From JBFHER01 sp041584055 (GTDB lineage: Bacteria > Bacteroidota > Bacteroidia > Bacteroidales > UBA5342), in contig JBFHER010000209.1 of NCBI GenBank assembly GCA_041584055.1, positions 1-7,000 on the forward strand: DNA of 7,000 nucleotides, given 5' to 3'. This document shows, piece after piece, positions 1 to 6,505 of this stretch (positions within the stretch are counted from its first letter, which is position 1; each line of letters begins with the position of its first letter). The notes below the pieces were generated by a model that searched no databases, had not been told where the DNA came from, and saw only the letters and a program-made list of their open reading frames with translations. A program made the translations under genes and the position numbers.

Positions 1-1050
1 GTAGCCCATGTAACCAGCCATAAAAGCATACTGAGCATTTTTGTTACCACCAGACACATTGAGGGTTGCCTTGTCGTAGCTTGTATAATTTCTCAGGAAG
101 TAATCATAATAATCAGCATCAGGATAAAGTAAATCATTTTCACCAGTACTGTTTCTATATCCCTGAATATCTTCGGCTGAATACAAAGGTGATAAGCCAT
201 CGTTGGCACGTGCCTCATTGTATAATGTAGCATAATCGGCTGAATTCAGATATTCCGGCATACGTGTTGTCATTCCGGCACCGAAATCAACTTTCGCATC
301 AATAACACGCTTATGAGCTTCTCCCCGACGTGTTGTTAGTAACACAACACCATTTGCAGCCCGAGAACCGTAAAGCACCTTTGCCGTTGCATCCTTCAGC
401 ACTTCAATTGTTTCAACTTCCTCCGGATTAATATCATCAAAATCCCTTTCAATTCCGTCAACGAGGTAAACAGGACCATTGGTTCCGTTTCGTGATAAGC
501 CCCGAACATAAACTTCAGCGGGGTTATTCGCCATCCCTCCGGAAGCCATTATCACATTTAAACCTGCGGCCATTCCCTGTAAAGAGTTCCTTAACAAAGG
601 ATCTGCATAACGCTCTAAATCGCGTCCTTCGATCTTCGCTACGGCACCAACCATGTGGCGTTGACTGATTGAATGATTCAATGGCAGGCTAACCACGTCC
701 TTTTCACCCATTTTTAATGGAATTGGGTCCAGTACAATCTCTGTTAGGATAGGATTTTTAGATAAATCCCACACCTTAGAAGTATAACCATCTGCCTCCA
801 AAAGGATGACAGTTCCTGGCCTTGCATCAATTGAAAATTCACCATTCGCATCAGAAACAACAACGAATGCACCCTCATTCGAGTGAACGGTCACATTCGC
901 TATTGGGTTCCCTGAGACATCCACAACTGTGGAAGACTTCTCAACGAGTTTTGTTTTCTTTTTCTGTGCCATCACGTTTCCAAAAGGAAGCGTTATCATC
1001 AGAGCCAACAAAACCACGTTTTTAAAATTCATATATCTTTTTGTTTTCAT
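1..1050 (-). CDS. SusC/RagA-like TonB-dependent outer-membrane transporter, second copy (N-terminal part, cut by left edge)
   Basis: An open frame with no stop runs from an ATG at 1050 to the left edge, giving 350 residues of a protein that would normally be about 1000 aa. Residues 1-28 look like a signal peptide: a basic start (MKTKRYMNFK), a hydrophobic core and a likely cut after VMA before QKKK. An in-frame ATG at 1032 (MNFKN) would give a more usual 22-residue signal and is an equally possible start; neither has a Shine-Dalgarno. Residues about 41-105 resemble a degenerate carboxypeptidase-regulatory-like beta domain (VVDVSGNPIANVTV, then SDANGEFSI). Residues about 132-245 are the plug, with the SusC signature VYLVDGIERDFDDINPEEVE and then AANGVVLLTTRRG. 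The usual DDVVVVGYG-type TonB box is absent; EKDVVSLPLN (residues 116-125) sits in its place. It follows susD by 44 bp, so it is probably co-transcribed. By family, it should import a glycan fragment with a SusD partner, probably encoded beyond the edge. The family call is secure; the substrate is unknown. Confidence 0.93.
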   Translation of the reverse strand, partial: MKTKRYMNFKNVVLLALMITLPFGNVMAQKKKTKLVEKSSTVVDVSGNPIANVTVHSNEGAFVVVSDANGEFSIDARPGTVILLEADGYTSKVWDLSKNPILTEIVLDPIPLKMGEKDVVSLPLNHSISQRHMVGAVAKIEGRDLERYADPLLRNSLQGMAAGLNVIMASGGMANNPAEVYVRGLSRNGTNGPVYLVDGIERDFDDINPEEVETIEVLKDATAKVLYGSRAANGVVLLTTRRGEAHKRVIDAKVDFGAGMTTRMPEYLNSADYATLYNEARANDGLSPLYSAEDIQGYRNSTGENDLLYPDADYYDYFLRNYTSYDKATLNVSGGNKNAQYAFMAGYMGY

Positions 1051-1059
1051 ATTTCTTAA

Positions 1060-1093
1060 TTGTTTTACGTAACAAATCATTTGATGAAAATGA
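1060..1093 (-). repeat. Two small inverted repeats in the susD to second-susC gap
   Basis: The 44-bp gap holds two perfect short inverted repeats side by side. One is TCATTT/AAATGA with a 5-nt spacer (1077-1093), starting just past the susD stop codon. The other is TTGTT/AACAA with a 6-nt spacer (1060-1075), ending about 10 nt before the ATG at 1050. In RNA both would be weak, A-U-rich hairpins. Neither has a GC-rich stem with a U tract, so an intrinsic terminator is unlikely. They could mark mRNA processing or affect translation of the second susC, or be chance in AT-rich DNA. Confidence 0.35.
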
Positions 1094-1094
1094 C

Positions 1095-3044
1095 TTACCA
1101 GCCAGGGTTCTGTTGACAATTATATAAACGATCCATATGTGTTTGTGGAATTGGATACCAGTAATGTTTTGTTGTAAAATTACGCAGTGAAGTCTGGATA
1201 TCAACGATTTCATATTCGTAGGTCCAGTTTTCCTGATTTTCAGTACCATCTGTTGCGATGAGGGTTGTTTTCATACCCTTCACAGGATAAGTATCGGTAA
1301 ATACTTCATCGAACAACATCCATCGACGCAGGTCGAACCAGCGATGGTATTCATAACTTAGCTCAATGCGTCGCTCGTTTCGAATTTTATCGCGGAAAGC
1401 TTCTTTAGAGCCAGGATTTGTAATCGCAGGCATTCCTGCTTTCAGTCGCACTTTATTGATGCAATCCAAAGCGGTATAACCTGAAGCCCCTGCAACTGAA
1501 CCGCTAGGTCCTGCAACTTCATTGAGTGCTTCAGCCAAATCCAGCCATACACCTGTGGTACGAATAAACTCAGCATTGTATCTGTAAGTTCCATAACCTC
1601 CGGGGTTTCCACCAATGTTGTCGTACGCTTCGTACCACCACCATTTTTTGAACATATATCCTGAAGGCACGGTCTTTTGCCATGCACCGTAAGCGTTATC
1701 CAGTCCCCAACCGCTACCTAAAGCATCGCTGGCTCTCCATGTTTCTAGATAGAAAGGTTCTCCTTCTGCTGCTGCCGGGTGAAAGGTTTGCAAATCGTGG
1801 GTTCCAACATGTCCCACACGACTCCACTGACGCCCCGGGTAAACAATAAAGTTATAAAACCGTGGATCACGATTTTTGTAGGGTGCAGCTGCATGCGCAG
1901 GGTTATTCCAGTCAAATGCTGTACCATCTTTCATTTCAAAAGCATCTACCAGGTTTTGAGATGGCATGCTGATACATGATCCCCAGCCACCTGCACGACC
2001 TGACACACGGATGTTTTGAAAAAGCATTGAAAGATCAGCCTCTCTATGAGCTGCATTACCACCTGCAGAAGCGCCGTGACTACTCCGACAGAAAAGTGAT
2101 TCCTTACCAATGTAATAATTTGCATGATAAAATATTTCTGTATAAAGACTGTCTCTTACCGCCTCCGACAAACCAGTTGGATCGAACATCATTCTGGCAG
2201 GTCGATTTGTCCGAATGTAATCCAAAGCGGCAGCAGAATACTGCGCTGCACGGGTGGCCCAATCAATGTCATAATCGTCTCTTTCGATGGTCTCATTCAC
2301 ACTGTTTTGCATCAATGGACTTGCAGCATAAAGTGCGACCATGCCTTTCAGTGCATGGGCTGAACATTTTTCAACGCGCCCCTGATTTTCGTCCGGCCAT
2401 TCGTGTGGCAACAAACCAATCGCGATATCCAGATCTTCAATTATGTCCTCTGAACATTTCTTATACGATTGACGAGGCAAATCCAGATCTTCTCCACCTG
2501 CATACACCTTGTTTACCGGTGGCATACCGCCCAAGCGACGAATCCACTCAAAGTAATACCATGCACGGAAGAAGTAGGCCTGTCCCATCAACCAGTTTTT
2601 TTGGTCCTGACTGGCCCCAATTGCAGGAATTGATTCTATGTTATCAATCAGGTTATTTGCAATACGCAAACAGAATGAAGCATTGTAAATAGGCAAACCA
2701 GAACCGGTTGCGTTATCCCCATTTTGTTTAGTTAAGTTCCATCCAATCTCCTGCATCCCACTCTTATTGTACCAATCTCCCTGATTGAAAGTCGCATTTG
2801 GAGTGGTTGCACATGCATTGTCGGTAATTGTTTCGATTTGCATCAAGCCCATGCCTCCGGCCGTAGCACCAGAGAAATCATACAGGGCCCGATAGCAGTT
2901 ATCCAGATAACTTTGAGCCGTGTAATACGTTTCGTACACATCTTCCTCACTAAATTCCTGAGATGGTACCATGTCCAGATAGTCTTCACAGGCAGTAAGT
3001 GAAGTTAACAAAAGGACAAACATTATTTTATATATTCTTTTCAT
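1095..3044 (-). CDS. SusD/RagB-like surface glycan-binding lipoprotein
   Basis: This is a complete 649-residue SusD-family protein, somewhat longer than the founding starch protein SusD (about 550 aa). Residues 1-18 are a lipoprotein signal with lipobox LTAC, so Cys19 should be lipidated. The acidic start of the mature protein (CEDYLD) is typical of SusD proteins and fits surface export in Bacteroidota. The N-terminal part (about 20-250) has the TPR-like helical character of the family, including AYFFRAWYYFEWIRRLGGMP. The C-terminal SusD/RagB domain carries LAEALNEV near residue 505, ERRIELSYEYHRWFDLRRW at about 556-575, WYPIPQ, and a C-terminal QNPGW. An aromatic cluster (KKWWWYEAY, near 463) is a possible sugar-contact region, but this is inference. 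The gene follows susC by 36 bp, the usual pairing in which SusD acts as a lid over the SusC barrel and delivers the glycan. The ATG at 3044 is the only start that gives a proper lipoprotein signal. Confidence 0.97.
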   Translation of the reverse strand: MKRIYKIMFVLLLTSLTACEDYLDMVPSQEFSEEDVYETYYTAQSYLDNCYRALYDFSGATAGGMGLMQIETITDNACATTPNATFNQGDWYNKSGMQEIGWNLTKQNGDNATGSGLPIYNASFCLRIANNLIDNIESIPAIGASQDQKNWLMGQAYFFRAWYYFEWIRRLGGMPPVNKVYAGGEDLDLPRQSYKKCSEDIIEDLDIAIGLLPHEWPDENQGRVEKCSAHALKGMVALYAASPLMQNSVNETIERDDYDIDWATRAAQYSAAALDYIRTNRPARMMFDPTGLSEAVRDSLYTEIFYHANYYIGKESLFCRSSHGASAGGNAAHREADLSMLFQNIRVSGRAGGWGSCISMPSQNLVDAFEMKDGTAFDWNNPAHAAAPYKNRDPRFYNFIVYPGRQWSRVGHVGTHDLQTFHPAAAEGEPFYLETWRASDALGSGWGLDNAYGAWQKTVPSGYMFKKWWWYEAYDNIGGNPGGYGTYRYNAEFIRTTGVWLDLAEALNEVAGPSGSVAGASGYTALDCINKVRLKAGMPAITNPGSKEAFRDKIRNERRIELSYEYHRWFDLRRWMLFDEVFTDTYPVKGMKTTLIATDGTENQENWTYEYEIVDIQTSLRNFTTKHYWYPIPQTHMDRLYNCQQNPGW

Positions 3045-3061
3045 CTTTTAAATATTAAAAG
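3045..3061 (-). repeat. Inverted repeat abutting the susD start codon
   Basis: A perfect 7-bp inverted repeat with a 3-nt spacer (CTTTTAA, then TTAAAAG on the + strand) ends exactly against the ATG of susD. In the mRNA it could form an A-U-rich hairpin covering the ribosome landing zone. The same bases also supply the A-rich leader that Bacteroidota often use instead of a Shine-Dalgarno, so the symmetry may be a by-product. It lies within the 36-bp susC-susD gap. The symmetry is certain; a function is unproven. Confidence 0.4.
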
Positions 3062-3080
3062 TTTACCAAAATACCATCGT

Positions 3081-6000
3081 TTAAAACGAAGCTCTCACAC
3101 CCAAATTATAACGTCGTACCATTGGGAACACACCCAGTGTAGAAGCTTCCGGATCCAAACGTTCATCTAATTCAGTAAAAGTTATCAAATTATTTCCGTT
3201 CGCATAAATCTGAAGTTTACCCATTTTAAGGCGCATCAATGCTTTCTTACTGAAGCTATAACTCAGTTCAACATTTTTCAATCTCCAATAAGAAGCATTC
3301 CGGAATGAATACGAACTTGTTTTCGTGCTATAACCACGATTGGTAGAAGTATGCAGTGCAGGTTTAACAGCGTTAGCCTGATTTTCAACTGTCCAACGTC
3401 CGGTCACATCCGGTCCTGAAAGATATATACCGGCATCCCCACTCAGGTTGTCGTACAAAATAGTATTTGGGACCACTTTACTTAGGTCAGATACACCATA
3501 AAACATCATGTTTATTTCCCATCCTCTGAAAGACAAACCAGCAGATGCGGTGTAGGTATTTAATGGATATTTCACATCCTGGGTCACCACATTATCATCG
3601 GCAGTAATAACACCATCTGCATTGTAATCCACATAGAGTTGATCACCCGGCACTAATTTAGACTGCTCTGCAGCACTCCCGGCGGTTGCATAGTTATAGA
3701 TATCATCCAAACTGGTATAATAACCATTATTTATATAGGTGGAGGTCCAGCTAATCGGTTTGCCTTCATGTTTCAGATGTTCCGCCGTATTCACACCATC
3801 ATTTCGGTAAACGATACGGTTTTCATTGAAAGATGCATTTCCACTCACCCAGTAGCGGAACTGTTGACCAAGTCTGTCATTCCACTTCAGTTCAATTTCA
3901 AGTCCGTGATTCTTTGTTTCTCCCAGGTTTCCTGTAGCGACACTCCCTGTAGGTAAATACCAGAGTGGAGCCCATACATCCATCAGAATATCTACACGTT
4001 TTTCATTGTAAATATCCAGTGTCCCATTCAACCTGTTATTGATACCAAATTCAATTCCCAGGTTTTGCTTAATTGAGGTTTCCCAGGTAGCCAAATCATT
4101 GGCAGCATCTCCTTCTCTGTAAATGGGAGATTGCACGTGTGTTTCTGTATTTCCAAAATAAACACCTCCACGCCAAAAGTTGCCGCTTGAGGCAGTACTG
4201 TAATCCTGAAGGTATAAAAAGCGTCCTCCATTGTCAATCCCTGAAGTACCATAGGAGTATCTCACTTTCAGGTTGTCTAACCATTCACCTGCGAATCGCT
4301 TCACAAAAGGTTCTTCCGAGATACGCCATCCCAAAGATCCAGAGTAAAATGCACCAAAACGCAAGCCTTTTGCAAAGGCCTCTGAACCATTGTAGGAACC
4401 ATTTACTTCAAACAAGTATCGGTCTTTGTAACCATAGGTTAAACGACCAACCCAGTCTTCCTGACGATTCTGTACTTCATAGGATCCAGGTTTACTTTCA
4501 CGGCGGCTGAACAAGGCCAAACCAGTTACATCGTGTTCCCCGAAGGTACGCGCATAATTCAATGCTGTTTCATAATATATTCTCTTATTGTATCCTTTAA
4601 AACTGTCGTATGAGGCAGACACTGGTCCGATTCTGGACTCGGCATCCGGCCAACGAGATTCCTGAATCAATGGCAGGGTACCATCCGAATTGGGATTTGC
4701 ATAATCATAGGCACGATTGTATCGAATCGCATTGGCAGCCATTGACCAGCCACCCGCTGTGATTTTATTTTGCCATTCAGAACTATTCGAATATGAGAAA
4801 GAACCTTTCGCACTCAAGCCTTTGGTAATAAAATCCAATTTCTGATTTAATTTAAAATCCAGAAAGCCCTGAAAGTATTTATATTCACGTTCACCACCCT
4901 CATTCAGGGACATAACAGGATTTCCTCCACCCTCAAAGTTTGCAGCATAGGTCCCGTTTTCCCATCGAACAGGGTATTCATTCCGGCTGGCAGTGTAAAG
5001 CTCATTAAAAAACTGCTCTTGACCGTAACCATCTTCTCCGTCGCCATCAATACGATATCCGGGCTGATGACGGTACCCTAATTTACCCGCCATATTAGCT
5101 GAAAACACAGTTGTTTTAGTGAGGTTAAGATCAAGGTTTACACGCCAGTTGTAACGTTTATAGTTAAATGAGGGATCAAAATCATCGTTCTTTACCCCGT
5201 TGTATACATCTCCATCCTGCAAATAACCGAGAGATGCAAAATATTTCATAAAGTCAGTACCACCCCGTACATTCACATTGTACTGTTGCTGATAACCTAC
5301 TTCTTTAATAACTTCATCCCACCAGTTCACTTCGGGGAAGTAAATATTGTCCGGGCCATAATTGCCGGTAGCATAAGCATTCCGCCATGCTTCAATTTTG
5401 TTTTCAGGAATCAACTTATCCCACATCTTATCGTTTGTGGCAGCTTCATTCCACATTTCCATGGAAGTCACATAATCGGAATACTCAGGTGAAGAAGTTG
5501 GTTGTTTCATTCCAAAGTTAGATGAGAAACCTACCTGAGGCTTAGAAACAGAACCACGCTTTGTTGTAATCAAAATTACACCGTTTGCACCTTTAACACC
5601 AAACACTGCAGTGGCCGAACCATCTTTTAGCACTGACACGCTTTCGATCTCGTTAGGATCCACATCATTCATATCACGCTCAACTCCATCCACCAAAACC
5701 AAAGGTGTATTTCCCTGCCAGCTTGCCATTCCTCGAATGATAATATTTCCGGCATCCGCACCCGGTTTCCCGGTTCCGCTTGAAATGGACGTAACACCAG
5801 GCATCATTCCCTGTAAGGCTTCTGTCACAGTGTTTACATTCCCAACCTTTAGCAGTTCCTCTCCTTTTGTTTGAGAAATGGCTGCCACCATAGAGGCTTT
5901 CTTTTGGGCACCATAACCTACCACCACCACATCATCCAGGGTTGTGGTTGCACTCAAAAGTTCTATTTGCAGTGTGGTTCTCCCACCTACCGTCACTTCC

Positions 6001-6242
6001 TGCGTTGTATACCCAATAAAAGTAACTACAAGTACATCTTCAGGACCGGCACTTATTGTGAAATTACCATTACTATCTGTAATAGTTCCCACCAATTGTG
6101 TGGTCTCAGAACCCTTTACCACAACTGAAGCTCCCGGGACGGGACCCAAATTGTCGTAAACATGTCCTGCCACCTGTTTTTTTTGTGCCCAACCCATGGT
6201 TGTCAAAAGGCATAAAAAAACAATCATTCCAATTTTTTGCAT
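3081..6242 (-). CDS. SusC/RagA-like TonB-dependent outer-membrane transporter (complete)
   Basis: A complete 1053-residue member of the SusC/RagA family: a 22-strand outer-membrane barrel that imports glycan pieces using TonB-ExbBD energy, with SusD as lid. Residues 1-19 form a Sec signal peptide with a likely cut after GWA before QKK. Residues about 22-100 are the carboxypeptidase-regulatory-like domain (VAGHVYDNLGPVPGASVVVKG, GTITDSNGNFTI). The TonB-box region DDVVVVGYGAQKK lies at about 103-115. The plug (about 115-232) carries LVLVDGVERDMNDVDPNEIE and the signature GVKGANGVILITTKRG. The rest is barrel, ending in a terminal Phe (YNLGVRASF), as expected for BAM-assembled proteins. A calcium-loop-like DYNADGVITADD sits at 872-883, where SusC proteins often carry a DxNxDGxI segment. 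There is no N-terminal STN signalling domain, so regulation by an anti-sigma pathway is unlikely and fits control by the upstream AraC-type regulator. It is first in the operon, behind the promoter at 6328-6299. The start has no Shine-Dalgarno, but the signal peptide fixes it. The substrate cannot be read from sequence. Confidence 0.98.
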   Translation of the reverse strand: MQKIGMIVFLCLLTTMGWAQKKQVAGHVYDNLGPVPGASVVVKGSETTQLVGTITDSNGNFTISAGPEDVLVVTFIGYTTQEVTVGGRTTLQIELLSATTTLDDVVVVGYGAQKKASMVAAISQTKGEELLKVGNVNTVTEALQGMMPGVTSISSGTGKPGADAGNIIIRGMASWQGNTPLVLVDGVERDMNDVDPNEIESVSVLKDGSATAVFGVKGANGVILITTKRGSVSKPQVGFSSNFGMKQPTSSPEYSDYVTSMEMWNEAATNDKMWDKLIPENKIEAWRNAYATGNYGPDNIYFPEVNWWDEVIKEVGYQQQYNVNVRGGTDFMKYFASLGYLQDGDVYNGVKNDDFDPSFNYKRYNWRVNLDLNLTKTTVFSANMAGKLGYRHQPGYRIDGDGEDGYGQEQFFNELYTASRNEYPVRWENGTYAANFEGGGNPVMSLNEGGEREYKYFQGFLDFKLNQKLDFITKGLSAKGSFSYSNSSEWQNKITAGGWSMAANAIRYNRAYDYANPNSDGTLPLIQESRWPDAESRIGPVSASYDSFKGYNKRIYYETALNYARTFGEHDVTGLALFSRRESKPGSYEVQNRQEDWVGRLTYGYKDRYLFEVNGSYNGSEAFAKGLRFGAFYSGSLGWRISEEPFVKRFAGEWLDNLKVRYSYGTSGIDNGGRFLYLQDYSTASSGNFWRGGVYFGNTETHVQSPIYREGDAANDLATWETSIKQNLGIEFGINNRLNGTLDIYNEKRVDILMDVWAPLWYLPTGSVATGNLGETKNHGLEIELKWNDRLGQQFRYWVSGNASFNENRIVYRNDGVNTAEHLKHEGKPISWTSTYINNGYYTSLDDIYNYATAGSAAEQSKLVPGDQLYVDYNADGVITADDNVVTQDVKYPLNTYTASAGLSFRGWEINMMFYGVSDLSKVVPNTILYDNLSGDAGIYLSGPDVTGRWTVENQANAVKPALHTSTNRGYSTKTSSYSFRNASYWRLKNVELSYSFSKKALMRLKMGKLQIYANGNNLITFTELDERLDPEASTLGVFPMVRRYNLGVRASF

Positions 6243-6272
6243 AGACAGATTTTTGTTTAATCAATATTAGAA

Positions 6273-6289
6273 GTAATACGTATCATTAC
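6273..6289 (-). repeat. Inverted repeat in the predicted susC 5' leader
   Basis: GTAAT and ATTAC flank a 7-nt centre, and an overlapping 8-bp palindrome ATACGTAT lies at 6276-6283. The element begins about 31 nt upstream of the susC ATG. If the promoter at 6328-6299 is right, it lies near the 5' end of the transcript and could form a small hairpin that affects stability or translation. The stem is A-U-rich and short, so it may be chance. Confidence 0.3.
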
Positions 6290-6298
6290 ATATTTTAA

Positions 6299-6328
6299 CA
6301 AACTTAAACAAAGATTTGAGCTTACAAT
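6299..6328 (-). promoter_or_regulatory. Candidate Bacteroidota sigma-ABfr promoter for the susC-susD operon
   Basis: Read on the minus strand, ATTG (6328-6325) is followed after 18 nt by TAAGTTTG (6306-6299). This matches the Bacteroidota -7 box TAnnTTTG exactly, with a -33 TTG at normal spacing. Transcription would begin about 5-8 nt downstream, near 6294-6291, leaving a leader of roughly 50 nt before the susC ATG at 6242. A loose direct repeat lies immediately upstream and overlaps the -33 box, where an activator would bind. The match is seen in the sequence; activity is inferred. Confidence 0.55.
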
Positions 6329-6428
6329 AAAGTTATTCATGCAATCATTGAGACAATTTGCACAATCAGACTTCACTCTGATTATCTGACCTTTACAAAT
6401 ATTCATGAATGAAATTCAAAACAATTTG
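6322..6428 (-). promoter_or_regulatory. Two copies of a three-word direct repeat, possible activator-binding sites
   Basis: On the minus strand the words CAAATTGT, CATGAATA and TTGTAA occur twice in the same order. The distal copy is at 6428-6421, 6407-6400 and 6398-6393. The proximal copy is at 6360-6353, 6341-6334 and 6327-6322. Spacing within the copies differs slightly (13 versus 11 nt between words one and two, 1 versus 6 nt between words two and three), so this is a degenerate repeat about 66-71 bp apart. The proximal copy ends in the -33 element of the promoter candidate, a normal place for an AraC-family activator such as the regulator encoded upstream. Function is inferred. Confidence 0.4.
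6364..6410. repeat. Dyad cluster between the two direct-repeat copies
   Basis: A perfect 7-bp inverted repeat AATCAGA/TCTGATT with a 6-nt spacer lies at 6364-6383, and a further TCTGA follows at 6385-6389. A 10-bp perfect palindrome ATTCATGAAT lies at 6401-6410 and overlaps the distal CATGAATA word. There is no T tract after the stem on either strand, so a terminator is unlikely; an operator dyad is possible. The remaining part of the gap, from about 6429 to 6505, shows nothing recognisable. Confidence 0.35.
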
Positions 6429-6505
6429 AGTGATATCTCTCATCGTTTTAAATAAAATTAACAGAATTGACAGGTGGCAAAAGACACGTAAATTGCAGAT
6501 CCGGC

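Noticed and set aside
1022..1249. A 75-codon minus-strand frame spanning the end of susD and the start of the second susC.
   Set aside because: It is out of frame with both genes and overlaps their conserved ends. The composition is dominated by Ile and Lys from AT-rich DNA and no motif is visible.
1976..2692. A 238-codon open frame on the + strand inside susD.
   Set aside because: It is fully antisense to a strongly conserved SusD gene. Its translation is rich in His, Gln, Cys and Arg and has no domain, signal or recognisable family; it is a shadow of susD codon use.
4139..4510. A 123-codon + strand frame opposite susC.
   Set aside because: Antisense to the barrel coding region, with a low-quality composition and no supporting start signal.
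5611..6159. Three overlapping + strand frames (85, 87 and 71 codons) opposite the susC N-terminus.
   Set aside because: They overlap one another and the conserved plug and signal region of susC; they are shadows.
6364..6383. A possible terminator hairpin after the regulator gene.
   Set aside because: The stem is only 7 bp with two G-C pairs and no T tract follows on either strand; an operator or chance dyad is more likely.
6396..6403. A second promoter candidate with AATATTTG as the -7 box on the minus strand.
   Set aside because: The first base of TAnnTTTG is wrong. TAAGTTTG at 6306-6299 matches fully and gives a shorter leader.
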